DNA from: MA-ANB-1 sp965216445
GTDB taxonomy: Bacteria; Actinomycetota; Acidimicrobiia; Spongiisociales; ZC4RG35
DNA: 64,000 bases
Direction of reading: 5' to 3'
Assembly (NCBI GenBank): GCA_965216445.1
Contig: OZ244166.1
Span: 1,922,001-1,986,000 of the forward strand
This document shows positions 45,265 through 54,259 of the stretch, in pieces. Position numbers and translations under genes: made by a program. The notes under the pieces were generated by a model, which saw only the letters and a program-made list of their open reading frames with translations, did not search any database and had not been told where the DNA came from. Numbering within the stretch: the first letter of the stretch is position 1; each line of letters opens with the position of its first letter.

Positions 45265-46719
45265 CTAAGAGGTCTCTGAGGGTCGGACGTGCTGAGAATC
45301 ATCGACGTCCCTGACTCCCACGGACTTGTTAAAGGCTTCATGACCTGTCGGAATGGTCACTCTGAATACGGCGCCACCAGTGCTCCGGTTGGTCGCTTCC
45401 ACCGTCCCTCCATGGGCTCGAACGATGGCAGCCACAATGGCAAGACCTAACCCTGCCCCTCCGCTGGCCCGAGCTCGCGACTCGTCGGACCGATAGAAGC
45501 GGTCGAACAGCTTTCCCGGATCCTCAGCTAGACCGGGACCTTCGTCGGCGACCTCAATGGTGGCCGTGGTCACGCCCGCCGCAAGGATGACTGAAACCGG
45601 AGTACCAGGTGGTGTGTGAGTGCGGGCATTCGCCAACAGGTTGGCGATGAGCTGGAGCAGGCGCTGCTCGTCGCCTACTACCTTGACCGTGGTCGGCCCC
45701 TCTATAGATATGGGCCGGCCGGGGTCGATAGCCCGGCTATCCGTGACCGCGTCACCAACCACGGCAGCTAAGTTGAGTGGTCGTCTCTCAACGGTCATTC
45801 CCCGATCGAGCCTTGCCAGCAGCAAGAGGTCCTCGACCAGACGCTCCATGCGCAAGCTCTCCATTCCAATCCTCGTCATCGCACGGTCGAGATCACCGGT
45901 CTCGGACAGGGCCCCTCGTCGGTACAACTCGGTATAACCACGGACAGCGGCGATCGGAGTGCGCAACTCGTGGGAGGCGTTGGCGACGAACTCCTTGAGT
46001 CGGGCCTTGGCAAGCTGTTCCTCATCGAAGGCAATCTCAATCTTGGAGAGCATGTCGTCCAGTGCAATCCCCAACTTTCCCAACTCGGTTTCGGGATCGC
46101 TGTGCCCGACCCGGTGAGAAAGATCGCCACTTGCGATTGCCGTCGCGGTGTCAACCATCTGATCGACCGGCTTCATCGCCCGGTGAACTGTCCACCAAGC
46201 GACGGCTCCCGCGAGCAAGGCCAGCCCGATGCCGGTAAACCAGAGCAACCGAACCAGGTTGTCGACGGCGGCGTTTACGTCGTCCAGTGGGACGGCCACT
46301 ACCGAAACCAATCCACCCCCGACCTCTGCCGCTATAGCTCTGTACTCAAGTGAGCCATCGAGCGAAGGAATCGTCTCAACCTGTCCAGACGCCAAAAGAA
46401 TGTCAACATAGGCGGGATCAGGGAGGGGGTCTGGGTCGTCGGAAAATCCCGATGGTTCTGCGACCAAGATGTCTCCGTTCTCGGCAAGAATCACACGAGC
46501 AGCGGAGTAGCTTGCGAGATCTCTCAAGCCTCTTGACTGATCGGCCGGCACCCCGGGCAATGGGCGGCCACCCGCGCGGGCTTGGACTCCGTCGAGTAGC
46601 TCGTCCACCTGGCCGACGAGAACCTCGCTTGTGGATCGTAGGATGACAACTCCGAGTGCCGCGATGACAAGCAGAAGCAGGCCGCTTATCGCCAGTACGA
46701 GCCTTGCTTTGAGGGTCAC
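45265..46719 (-). CDS. OmpR-type sensor histidine kinase
   Basis: A 484-residue kinase with helix 1 at residues 8-28, an extracytoplasmic sensor domain to about 155, helix 2 at about 157-178, a HAMP domain with AIASGDLSHRV, the dimerisation/phosphotransfer box ASHELRTPIAAVRGY, and an HATPase domain (LLQLIANLLANARTH, VADEGPGLAEDPG, GAGLGLAIVAAIV). It follows the response regulator by three bases and precedes the pump operon, which it presumably controls. Confidence 0.94.
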   Translation of the reverse strand: MTLKARLVLAISGLLLLVIAALGVVILRSTSEVLVGQVDELLDGVQARAGGRPLPGVPADQSRGLRDLASYSAARVILAENGDILVAEPSGFSDDPDPLPDPAYVDILLASGQVETIPSLDGSLEYRAIAAEVGGGLVSVVAVPLDDVNAAVDNLVRLLWFTGIGLALLAGAVAWWTVHRAMKPVDQMVDTATAIASGDLSHRVGHSDPETELGKLGIALDDMLSKIEIAFDEEQLAKARLKEFVANASHELRTPIAAVRGYTELYRRGALSETGDLDRAMTRIGMESLRMERLVEDLLLLARLDRGMTVERRPLNLAAVVGDAVTDSRAIDPGRPISIEGPTTVKVVGDEQRLLQLIANLLANARTHTPPGTPVSVILAAGVTTATIEVADEGPGLAEDPGKLFDRFYRSDESRARASGGAGLGLAIVAAIVRAHGGTVEATNRSTGGAVFRVTIPTGHEAFNKSVGVRDVDDSQHVRPSETS

Positions 46720-46722
46720 CTG

Positions 46723-47427
46723 CTATTCCGCTGTGGGCCGCATCATGTATCCGACCCCTCGCACGGTCTTGATCGAGTCTGCGACACCTGGACCCAGCTT
46801 CTTCCTCAAGTAGCTGACGTAGGTCTCGACAACGCTCACGTTCCCGTCGAAGTCGTATTCCCAGACGAAATCGAGGATCTGGAGCTTCGAAACCACTCGA
46901 CCACGGTTCAACATCAGGTACCGGAGCAGGCGAAACTCAGTTGGGGAGAGCTCGACCTCATCTCCGGCGACGAAAACCTGGTGAGAATCCTCATCGAGGG
47001 TTACTTCCCCCACCGTTAGTCGGTGACCCACCTCAACACCTTTTCTGTTCCTCCGCACCAGCGCCTCGATGCGGAGCGAGAGCTCTTCGAGACTGAAGGG
47101 CTTGGTCAGGTAGTCGTCACCGCCGCCCTGGAATCCTGCCCGCAGGTCGCCGGGTTGGTCGCGTGCCGTCAGGAAAATGACCGGTGCCTCGACACCGTCG
47201 CGGCGGATGCGGCGGCAAATGTCGAATCCGTCCACATCAGGGAGGTTGACGTCGAGCACAATCACGTCTGGTGGCTCAGCACGGATGGCACGGAGGGCGT
47301 CATATCCGCTCAGCTCGGTGGAAACTTCGTAGCCGGCAAAGCGCAACGCTGTCGAAACCATGTCCGATAGGGATTCTTCGTCGTCGACGACGAGGACCCG
47401 GGCGGCCTCCGTTGATTCGGTCGTGAT
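46723..47427 (-). CDS. OmpR-family response regulator lacking a canonical start
   Basis: About 234 residues: a receiver (VLVVDDEESLSDMV, phospho-Asp in VIVLDVNLPDVDG, lysine in YLTKPFSLEE) and a winged helix (ELSPTEFRLLRYLML, GRVVSKLQILDFVWEYDFDG). No ATG, GTG or TTG lies in frame between the receiver and 47634, which is inside the start of the divergent gene. AAGGAA precedes two ATC codons (47428-47430 and 47425-47427) at proper spacing. One of them probably serves as, or is a misread of, the start. Confidence 0.85.
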   Translation of the reverse strand: MTTESTEAARVLVVDDEESLSDMVSTALRFAGYEVSTELSGYDALRAIRAEPPDVIVLDVNLPDVDGFDICRRIRRDGVEAPVIFLTARDQPGDLRAGFQGGGDDYLTKPFSLEELSLRIEALVRRNRKGVEVGHRLTVGEVTLDEDSHQVFVAGDEVELSPTEFRLLRYLMLNRGRVVSKLQILDFVWEYDFDGNVSVVETYVSYLRKKLGPGVADSIKTVRGVGYMMRPTAE

Positions 47428-47626
47428 GATTGTTTCCTTCGCTCGACACTCAGAAAGACAGAGTATGAATGAAGTCTTGGCATCGACTGAGAAGTTCCTG
47501 AGAGAATCCTGTGAAAAGTGTGTTATCTCTCGCTCGAAGACTCTGACCGAACTCCAAGCTCCTTCGAAGGACCGTCCAAGACGGGTGTCTGATGATGGGC
47601 ACCACCTATCCAAAGGAGGTCCTATC

Positions 47627-48112
47627 TTGGACATTTCACTAACAAGGCGGACGGCGGCAATCGTCCTCGCCTCCGCCGCACTACTGGCTGTCGTCGCGTT
47701 TGCGATGCCGGCCGAGGCGGAAACGCCTGGAGAAGGCGTAGCTGTCTCGACTGAAGACCATGCCTTCGACACGAGGCAGAAGATCGAAGGGATCGGGTAT
47801 CGCTTCATCATGTGGGCGGCTGAAGTCCTCGGGATCGAAACCGATGACCTGGCATCAGACCTCGAAAGTGGCCAGACCATAAACGATGTCGCCGACGCCA
47901 ACGGTGTCGACACCGATTCGGTCATCGACGCTTTGACGGCCGTTCCGAACGGTCGCATCGATGATGCCCTCGCCGACGGCACAATCGACGAATCGGAAGC
48001 CGCCACGATGCGCGCCGGAGTTCGCGAGAAGGCCGAGGACATCGTGAATGGCCAACCCAACGACTACCGAATGGGTCTACGAGGCCGACAAGCCGCAACG
48101 TCCAACGCCTAA
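47627..48112 (+). CDS. Secreted helical protein
   Basis: A 161-residue protein with a signal peptide (TAAIVLASAALLAVVAFAMP, cleavage after AEA). The mature part contains SGQTINDVADANGVDTDSVIDAL, a segment type repeated in many actinobacterial secreted proteins of unknown role. Initiation is at TTG behind the perfect Shine-Dalgarno AAAGGAGGT, which decides the start. It is divergent from the response regulator and may be one of its targets. Confidence 0.75.
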   Translation: MDISLTRRTAAIVLASAALLAVVAFAMPAEAETPGEGVAVSTEDHAFDTRQKIEGIGYRFIMWAAEVLGIETDDLASDLESGQTINDVADANGVDTDSVIDALTAVPNGRIDDALADGTIDESEAATMRAGVREKAEDIVNGQPNDYRMGLRGRQAATSNA

Positions 48113-48138
48113 CCGACAGGCAACCAAGCAACAAAGAG

Positions 48139-48172
48139 AACCCTGTCCACGTCAGCCGACGTGGACAGGGTT
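48139..48172 (+). terminator. Strong hairpin terminator
   Basis: AACCCTGTCCACGTC-AGCC-GACGTGGACAGGGTT is a perfect 15-bp stem with a four-base loop, 26 bases after the secreted-protein stop and followed by TTGTCTCTC. Confidence 0.8.
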
Positions 48173-48322
48173 GTCTCTCATGGCGATCAGAAACCGAGGG
48201 GATTCGAGGTCGCCATGCCTGATGGCTCTCCTTGACAGGAAACGCTGAAAATTCTCCGAGTCAATCCACAGGTCGGCTCGCCACTCTCTTGCACAAACCA
48301 AAAAGAAGAAGGAAGACAGAAA

Positions 48323-49063
48323 ATGGGTACAAAGGTATGGGCGAGCGTTGTTGGGATTGGCGTCCTCGTTGCCGGCGCGGGCCTGTTCTGGTTCTTTGGC
48401 GGTGACGCACCCGCTGAAGTCGACTTGGCCGCAACTGCATCTTCGACAGCCAGTGAGGAAGCGACCGGGACCTCAACGGCCGCGGCGCCCACAGAGGCAA
48501 CGGCAAGTATTGAAGGGACCTGGAGTGTCGACACCACCGTGGGGACGTTCACCCTCGAAGACACCACGACTGCATCCTTTGTCGGTTTCAGGGTCGAAGA
48601 GGTCCTCGACGGCATTGGGTCGAATACGGCCGTAGGGCGCACACCCAACGTCGTGGGATCAATCTTCATCCAGGGAACCACACTCACCTCCGGTGAGATA
48701 ACGGGCGATCTCACCGCGGTCATCAGCGACGAATCGCGTCGAGACGACCACATCCAGGAGACCCTGAACACTTCCTCCAACCCCAACGCAGTATTCGTCT
48801 TGACCGACCCTATAGAGCTCGGGAACGAAGCTGGAGCTGGCGAACGCATCAGTGTCACCGCGAATGGCAACCTCACAATCAACGGCGCAACCAACTCGGA
48901 GGAATTCCAGGTTGAAGCCGAACTGATCGACGGAATGATCCTCGTCACCGCCACGGCTGAAATTGCATTCCCTGACTATGGGATAACAGCACCGACAGGA
49001 GCACTCATTCTGTCTGTCGAGGACCATGGCATCATCGAAGTACAACTCTGGTTGAGCCGGTAA
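48323..49063 (+). CDS. Membrane-anchored YceI-like protein
   Basis: A 246-residue protein. One N-terminal helix (ASVVGIGVLVAGAGLFWFF) is followed by a Thr/Ala/Ser-rich linker to about residue 70, then a YceI-type barrel: GTWSVDTTVGTFTLED at its start, SIFIQGTTLTSGEITGDL in the middle, and SVTANGNLTINGATN before the end. YceI proteins bind polyisoprenoids or similar lipids in an extended barrel. It is the last gene before the tRNA. Confidence 0.85.
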   Translation: MGTKVWASVVGIGVLVAGAGLFWFFGGDAPAEVDLAATASSTASEEATGTSTAAAPTEATASIEGTWSVDTTVGTFTLEDTTTASFVGFRVEEVLDGIGSNTAVGRTPNVVGSIFIQGTTLTSGEITGDLTAVISDESRRDDHIQETLNTSSNPNAVFVLTDPIELGNEAGAGERISVTANGNLTINGATNSEEFQVEAELIDGMILVTATAEIAFPDYGITAPTGALILSVEDHGIIEVQLWLSR

Positions 49064-49110
49064 CCGCGACAAGCGCACCCAAACCGGACGAAGGACAACC
49101 AGAACGAGAA

Positions 49111-49136
49111 GAACCCAGACCAACTGGTCTGGGTTC
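49111..49136. terminator. Hairpin terminator behind tRNA and YceI-like gene
   Basis: GAACCCAGACCA-AC-TGGTCTGGGTTC is a 12-bp inverted repeat whose innermost pairs must open. On the minus strand a T-rich run follows, ending the tRNA transcript. It can also serve the convergent YceI-like gene. Confidence 0.7.
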
Positions 49137-49143
49137 CTTCGTA

Positions 49144-49218
<75 letters not shown>

Positions 49219-49339
49219 TCGATGGAGATGCCATTTTAGCGATCCCGTCAGCCAATGCCGAAAATGGACTGAAACATCGATGTGAACCATTTCCCGAAAC
49301 GCGTCGCACCAGGGTATTTGGGTTGATAGTGTCCGCCTG

Positions 49340-50005
49340 GTGGAACGGGTGTGTCCAACCTGTGGGAGGGAACCGGGGGCTGGTTCGTTCTGCCAGCACT
49401 GCGGTGCCAATCTGACCGAAACGCCTTCCCAACCTCAGCCAGCTACGGCCCCACCACCCGCAGCCGCTCCCCCGCCATCGCCTCCGACCGTCTCGGTGCA
49501 ACCGCCCCAGAAGCGATCAGGTTTCCGGGCTGGGTGTCTTATCGCCGTCTTCCTCGCGGTACTCGCGGTCATCATCGGTGGGTTCTTTGTGTGGCGGTTC
49601 GTCAATGACAACGTTCTACCGGCAGTGGAACAGGCCACCGACGATCTGATTCCCGTCGAAGAATCCCCGCCCGGACCTTGCTACGACCTCGAAACCGAGG
49701 ACGGACTACTCACCGGTTGGACCGAAGTCTCGTGCGACGGCCCTCGCCAATATGAGGTGACCTTTGTGGCCGACTTCAATCCTGGACCCTTCCCCGGTGA
49801 TGAATACCTGGCGATCCAGGCAGCCGAGACCTGTGCCGCAGCCTTTGAGGCCTATGTCGGCGTGACTGCGGAGCAATCTTCGCTCAGCCTGGACTGGCTG
49901 GTCCCAACCGAGCCGGTATGGGAAGACGGGAACCGTCAAGGCATATGTCTCGTAACTGCCGGTGAAGAGCAGCTGACCGGCACCGTCAAAGATTCCGGGA
50001 GGTAA
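49340..50005 (+). CDS. Zinc-ribbon membrane protein with septum-formation-like domain
   Basis: A 221-residue protein. The N-terminal zinc ribbon CPTCG...CQHCG (residues 5-22) is followed by a Pro/Ala-rich linker, a membrane helix at about 63-87 (CLIAVFLAVLAVIIGGFFVW), and an outer domain beginning CYDLETEDG with further cysteines (EVSCDG, AETCAAAF, GICLVT), resembling Septum_form-type domains. Initiation is at GTG. The next gene starts five bases after its stop. Confidence 0.75.
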   Translation: MERVCPTCGREPGAGSFCQHCGANLTETPSQPQPATAPPPAAAPPPSPPTVSVQPPQKRSGFRAGCLIAVFLAVLAVIIGGFFVWRFVNDNVLPAVEQATDDLIPVEESPPGPCYDLETEDGLLTGWTEVSCDGPRQYEVTFVADFNPGPFPGDEYLAIQAAETCAAAFEAYVGVTAEQSSLSLDWLVPTEPVWEDGNRQGICLVTAGEEQLTGTVKDSGR

Positions 50006-50009
50006 GAGC

Positions 50010-50324
50010 ATGGTCGATCACCAAATCAGCGCAGGTACACGGCGCAGTCCTGCAAAAACACCAAATCCAGCTGAACTGACGAAACGTACCCACCGGGTTC
50101 GGAGACTTTTCCTCTCAGTCGTCATGGTTCTCAGCATCGCCGCGGCTGGTTGCACTCCAGAGGAGCTGCAACAAAACCTCGGCACCGGCAACTTCTTGGA
50201 GCAGAGTTTCGAGGATGCCTTCACCACGGGGAGCGGGCTAGAAGATGCATTTTTCCGGGCTGCTGCTGCAGCCGAACAGATCGCCTTTGCTATCGGCATG
50301 CGTTTGTACTCCGCTGGCCCTTAG
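50010..50324 (+). CDS. Small putative lipoprotein
   Basis: A 104-residue protein. A long basic N-region is followed by a hydrophobic segment and the lipobox SIAAAGC near residue 48. The mature part is about 56 residues with no known domain. GGGAGGTAAGAGC before the ATG is a strong ribosome-binding site inside the end of the preceding gene, so the pair is coupled. The unusually long N-region before the signal is odd. Confidence 0.65.
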   Translation: MVDHQISAGTRRSPAKTPNPAELTKRTHRVRRLFLSVVMVLSIAAAGCTPEELQQNLGTGNFLEQSFEDAFTTGSGLEDAFFRAAAAAEQIAFAIGMRLYSAGP

Positions 50325-50477
50325 AAGACCGGGCCTCGGGAAAAGAAGCGAGGACGCGGGCAATAGCCTCAAGATCCGGCTCTACACCGCACATTCTCCC
50401 CCCACGAAATCGTGACCAAATCCTCTATCGGTCGTCGTCCCTGACCGAGATTATAGGGGCAAGAAACGGAGGTAGAC

Positions 50478-50879
50478 ATGATTGTCGTCGCAGCAGTAGA
50501 TGGTTCGGATCAGACCCACAAAGTGGTGCAGGCCGCGGCTGACTACGCCAAAGACGCCGAAATCCACTTCGTTCACGTTGCCGAGTCGTACATCTATCCA
50601 TACATGGTCGCCAACGGGCAGATGGTCGACTTCGAAGGGATCAAAAAGAGGGAACGTGAAGAGGTCTGGAACATGGTTGGACGGCTGCCGCCGGGTGCCC
50701 AGCAGGTCGAGCTCGAAGGGTCGCCAGCAACGACCATTGTCGGATACTCGAAGAACGTAAAAGCCGACCTGATCATCGTGGGTTCCCGGGGTAGAGGGGC
50801 GTTGGGTTCGTTGATCCTCGGTTCCGTCAGCCATGGAGTGATTCACGGTTCGAGTTGCAACGTGTTGGTCGTGCGCTGA
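50478..50879 (+). CDS. Universal stress protein
   Basis: A 133-residue single-domain UspA protein: VVAAVDGSDQTHKVVQAAA at the start and the ATP-binding motif GSRGRGALGSLILGSVS near residues 104-120, then GSSCNVLVVR. AACGGAGGTAG precedes the ATG. A short inverted repeat (TCGGTC/GACCGA near 50428-50447) lies upstream. No clear DosR-like box was found there. Confidence 0.92.
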   Translation: MIVVAAVDGSDQTHKVVQAAADYAKDAEIHFVHVAESYIYPYMVANGQMVDFEGIKKREREEVWNMVGRLPPGAQQVELEGSPATTIVGYSKNVKADLIIVGSRGRGALGSLILGSVSHGVIHGSSCNVLVVR

Positions 50880-50982
50880 TAGAGCTCGAATGGGGAGCGA
50901 CGCGCCCCGCTGTTAAGTTGGGGAGACAAACCCTCCACCTGATCACAACCAGCTGCAGGCGAAAATCCAGCAAAGGAACCCC

Positions 50983-51249
50983 TTGACCGACCAACAACGC
51001 CTTCAGCGACAGATCAACAACCACCTTGAAAACGAAGCCAGGTGGCTACAAAAGGTCCTCTTTGCCTCGGGCAAAGCGAGAGAGGCTCGCGCAAAACTCG
51101 CCGAAACCTCCAACGAGGAACTGAATCCGTTGATAACCCTCAGTGACGGGACCCGTCTACCGCTAAGTGCACTCGAGGAGATCATCCAAGAGCGGGTTGA
51201 TCACCTCAACACTGCCTTGGGTCGAGGCGCCTACACGAAGAAGCGGTGA
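50983..51249 (+). CDS. Small hydrophilic helical protein
   Basis: An 88-residue, charged, mostly helical protein (QRQINNHLENEARWLQKVLF) with a short strand-like middle (ITLSDGTRLPLSALEEII). Initiation is at TTG behind AAAGGAA. I recognise no family. Confidence 0.6.
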   Translation: MTDQQRLQRQINNHLENEARWLQKVLFASGKAREARAKLAETSNEELNPLITLSDGTRLPLSALEEIIQERVDHLNTALGRGAYTKKR

Positions 51250-51656
51250 CCTGAGACCTGCACCGTCAATCTGAGTCGGCGTGGCCCCCACAACAAAGTG
51301 CAAGGCCCATCTAACGATCTTCCTGCGTCTCGGCCGAAGCCGCTACCCAAGTATGACGATTGTTCGACTCCTATTGTCGAACACTCTCCCGGGAAGTCGC
51401 CCGGTACTCGTTCTCGCTACATGGACCTTGCAAAACGGAATATACGCCATGACTCAGCGGAATGCCAGTGAACGCGAAACTTTGCCTTAACCACCACGCA
51501 GCGTCTGATTACAGCCACTCAGCGCGCACATTTTGCCCCCGTTGAGGCTGATCCCGGCGACTCCGGCAATGGGTACCCGAGGCTGTTTACGACGCTTCCG
51601 GCATGGGTACCCAACGTCTAGGGAAGCCAACGGCTTAACCAACAGACGGAGAAACA
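51250..51656. other. Intergenic region with promoter elements
   Basis: About 400 bases without a supported gene. It contains two copies of TCCGGCATGGGTACCC-like sequence (palindrome GGGTACCC at 51571-51578 and 51605-51612, 34 bases apart). The second is part of a SigF/SigB-type promoter. Confidence 0.5.
51585..51610 (+). promoter_or_regulatory. SigF/SigB-type promoter
   Basis: GTTT, a 16-base spacer, then GGGTAC. This fits the GTTT-N14/17-GGGTA(T/C) pattern of actinobacterial general-stress sigma factors. It lies 46 bases before the tiny lipoprotein gene and about 260 before typA. Confidence 0.5.
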
Positions 51657-51806
51657 ATGTCGAGATCGAACAAACTATCCAAGTCTGTCGTTGCCTTGGC
51701 CCTCGCTATCGCAATGGCAGTGGCTGGATGTAGCGCCGACGAGGATCCCGGCGGTACGACACCGTCCGAAGACACTTCAGTCACAACAGTGGCGCCAGCC
51801 GGCTAG
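51657..51806 (+). CDS. 49-residue lipoprotein
   Basis: A very short gene with an obvious lipoprotein signal: MSRSNKLSKSVVALALAIA, lipobox AVAGC with Cys24. The mature part of about 26 residues is rich in Asp, Thr and Pro and carries no domain. The ribosome-binding site (ACGGAGAAAC) is acceptable. Similar entericidin-like mini-lipoproteins respond to envelope or general stress in other bacteria. The SigF-type promoter upstream fits that, as inference. Confidence 0.7.
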   Translation: MSRSNKLSKSVVALALAIAMAVAGCSADEDPGGTTPSEDTSVTTVAPAG

Positions 51807-51873
51807 TCGACTGGTCCGAACGCACGGACCTCCACAGGGGCTTGATCCCGGCAACAGCTACACTTCGGCTCCC

Positions 51874-53703
51874 ATGCCGGGATCACCCTCCATCCGCAAC
51901 GTGGCTTTGATCGCGCACGTAGACCATGGCAAAACGACGCTTGTCGATGCCATGCTGAACGCCGCCGGGGTGTTCTCCTCGCACGAGACTCCCGCTGATC
52001 GGGTTATGGACTCCAACGACCAAGAAAAAGAGCGGGGCATAACCATTCTGGCCAAAGCCGCATCGATCGAATGGAACCAAACGCGGATCAACATCGTCGA
52101 CACACCAGGGCACTCAGACTTTGGTGGTGAAGTCGAGCGAGCTCTTGCCATGGTCGATGGCGTTCTACTCCTCGTAGACGCAGCAGAAGGACCAATGCCA
52201 CAAACTCGCTACGTACTGTCGAAGGCGCTGCACAGGGGTCTGCCAGCGGTCGTCGTCATCAACAAGGTCGACCGTGCCGACGCCAGGGTCGAGGAGGTCG
52301 CCGACGAGATCTACCAGCTGTTCTTCGACCTCGACGCCGACGACCATCACATTGATTTTCCAATAGTTTCCGCAATAGCTCGCATGGGCCGCTCGGTTCA
52401 CGGAGTCGGCATGCCCCCCGAAGACTCCAACCTCGACCCGGTCCTCGACACCATCGTCAAGACCATTCCCGAACCAGCAGGCGACCCCGCCGCACCGCTC
52501 CAGGCGATCGTCACCAACCTCGACGCCTCCGACTATCTGGGGCGACTAGCAATCGGCAGAGTCGAACAAGGCACTCTACGGGCCGGCGACACGATCTCCC
52601 TGGTAACATCTGACGGCTCGATCGTGCGGCGCAAACCGGCATCCCTACTCGGATTCGCCGGCCTCGGACGGGTCGACGTTGCCGAACGCCAGGCAGGGGA
52701 CCTCTTCGTCCTAGCCGGTTTCCCCGAGATCGAAATCGGAGATACGGTCGCCAACCCCGAAAACCCGGTAGCACTCCCCCGGCTCGAGGTCGATGAGCCG
52801 GTGCTGAGAATGACCTTTGGAGTCAACACGTCCCCTATGGCTGGAAAGGCGGGCAATCTACTGACCTCCAGACAGATCAAGGCTCGGTTGGAACGGGAGG
52901 TCCTCGGGAACGTGTCGATCAGAATCGCTGAGACCTCAAGCCCCGATGTCATCGAGGTGGCCGGACGGGGAGAGCTCCAACTTGCTGTGCTGATCGAATC
53001 GATGCGGCGGGAAGGCTTCGAACTGCAAGTGAGCCGACCCGAAGTAGTGGTACGGGAGATCGACGGCAAGAAGCACGAACCGAGAGAACAAGCGATCATC
53101 GACGTGCCCGACGAGTACGTGGGAACAGTCACACAAGCCGCGGCACCAAGAAAGGGCCAGGTCGACGACATGAGACCCGGCGACCGTGGCCGGACAGTGA
53201 TCACTCTCACGGCACCGGCACGAGGGCTCATCGGCTTCCGTTCCGAGTTGATGACCGCCACCCGCGGGACCGCCCTCGTTCACCAACACAACGACGGGTG
53301 GATGCCTTGGGCAGGGGAAATGCCAGGAAGAATCGGAGGCGCAATCATCTCCGACCGTGCCGGAGAGGCAACCGGCTTCGCTCTGGACAACCTGCAGAAG
53401 CGTGGGGAGCTCTTCGTCGGGCCTGGCGATCCGGTCTATGAAGGCATGGTCATCGGTGAGAATGCACGATCCGAGGAGATGCTGGCCAATCCCGCCAAAG
53501 GGAAACAGTTGACAAACGTTCGAGCATCGGGTTCCGACGATGCGATCAAGCTGAAGCCTCCACGTCGCCACACTCTCGAAACCTCAATCGAATGGATCGA
53601 CGACGATGAGTTGGTTGAGGTCACGCCGATTGCGGTGCGAATCCGCAAACGTCATCTCGGCGAGGCCGATCGAAGACGCGCCTCGAAGCGGCAGGCCAGC
53701 TGA
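51874..53703 (+). CDS. typA: Ribosome-associated GTPase TypA/BipA
   Basis: A 609-residue translational GTPase. G1 is AHVDHGKTT, G2 lies around KERGITI, G3 is DTPGHSDF, G4 is NKVDRADAR, and SAIARMG stands at G5. Domains II and III and the BipA C-terminal domain follow (GRGELQLAVLIESMRREG, then RGLIGFRSELMTATRGTAL). TypA binds ribosomes and aids 50S assembly and stress growth. I chose the ATG at 51874 directly before the conserved IRNVALIAHVDHG start. The longer frame overlaps the lipoprotein gene. Confidence 0.97.
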   Translation: MPGSPSIRNVALIAHVDHGKTTLVDAMLNAAGVFSSHETPADRVMDSNDQEKERGITILAKAASIEWNQTRINIVDTPGHSDFGGEVERALAMVDGVLLLVDAAEGPMPQTRYVLSKALHRGLPAVVVINKVDRADARVEEVADEIYQLFFDLDADDHHIDFPIVSAIARMGRSVHGVGMPPEDSNLDPVLDTIVKTIPEPAGDPAAPLQAIVTNLDASDYLGRLAIGRVEQGTLRAGDTISLVTSDGSIVRRKPASLLGFAGLGRVDVAERQAGDLFVLAGFPEIEIGDTVANPENPVALPRLEVDEPVLRMTFGVNTSPMAGKAGNLLTSRQIKARLEREVLGNVSIRIAETSSPDVIEVAGRGELQLAVLIESMRREGFELQVSRPEVVVREIDGKKHEPREQAIIDVPDEYVGTVTQAAAPRKGQVDDMRPGDRGRTVITLTAPARGLIGFRSELMTATRGTALVHQHNDGWMPWAGEMPGRIGGAIISDRAGEATGFALDNLQKRGELFVGPGDPVYEGMVIGENARSEEMLANPAKGKQLTNVRASGSDDAIKLKPPRRHTLETSIEWIDDDELVEVTPIAVRIRKRHLGEADRRRASKRQAS

Positions 53704-53778
53704 AGGCGGGCAACGTTACGATCTGCCGAACTGCGCAAACAGTGACATCCGTCGAGTGATCTGTTCCGAAGGAAGTTC

Positions 53779-54246
53779 ATGAGCTCAGAAGAACAAAAGC
53801 GACCCGGGCGAACATATCGTCTTCGAGAGGTGCGCACGATAAGGCGTCCGCTCCAGGATGTCTTCGAATACGCCGCCGACTTCGCCAACAGTGCGGAGTG
53901 GGATCCCGGTGTAGATACCGCCGAGCAGGTGGGTACCGACCCAATCGGAGTGGGAACGCGATACCGATTGGTGGGCAATTTCGGGTCATCGACTATTCCT
54001 ATGGAGTACGAAGTGATCGACTACGAACCCCCTAGCCGTGTTGTGCTTTCTGGCAAAGGGAACGCATTCGACGCACTTGACACCATGACTTTTGAATCCC
54101 TCGAACCAGGGGTGACACGGCTCACGTATAACGCCGACATCACCCTGTACAACGCATTGCGGCTTCTCGGCCCACTGCTGAACGGGCCGATGAAACGGAT
54201 GGGTGAGAAGGCTCTCAACGGGCTGGTTGAACAGCTGGAGACCTGA
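53779..54246 (+). CDS. SRPBCC-fold protein
   Basis: A 155-residue protein. RTIRRPLQDVFEYAADFANSAEWDPG is the typical first strand and helix of the START-like fold, with PPSRVVLSGKG and FESLEPGVTRLTYNADITL later, and a long final helix. The family binds hydrophobic ligands. GAAGGAAG precedes the ATG. It follows typA by 75 bases. Confidence 0.85.
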   Translation: MSSEEQKRPGRTYRLREVRTIRRPLQDVFEYAADFANSAEWDPGVDTAEQVGTDPIGVGTRYRLVGNFGSSTIPMEYEVIDYEPPSRVVLSGKGNAFDALDTMTFESLEPGVTRLTYNADITLYNALRLLGPLLNGPMKRMGEKALNGLVEQLET

Positions 54247-54259
54247 ACAGAGGGGGACT

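Noticed and set aside
46723..48060. 445-codon version of the response regulator
   Set aside because: The extra N-terminal part is antisense to the secreted-protein gene and has no domain. Homology begins only near 47410.
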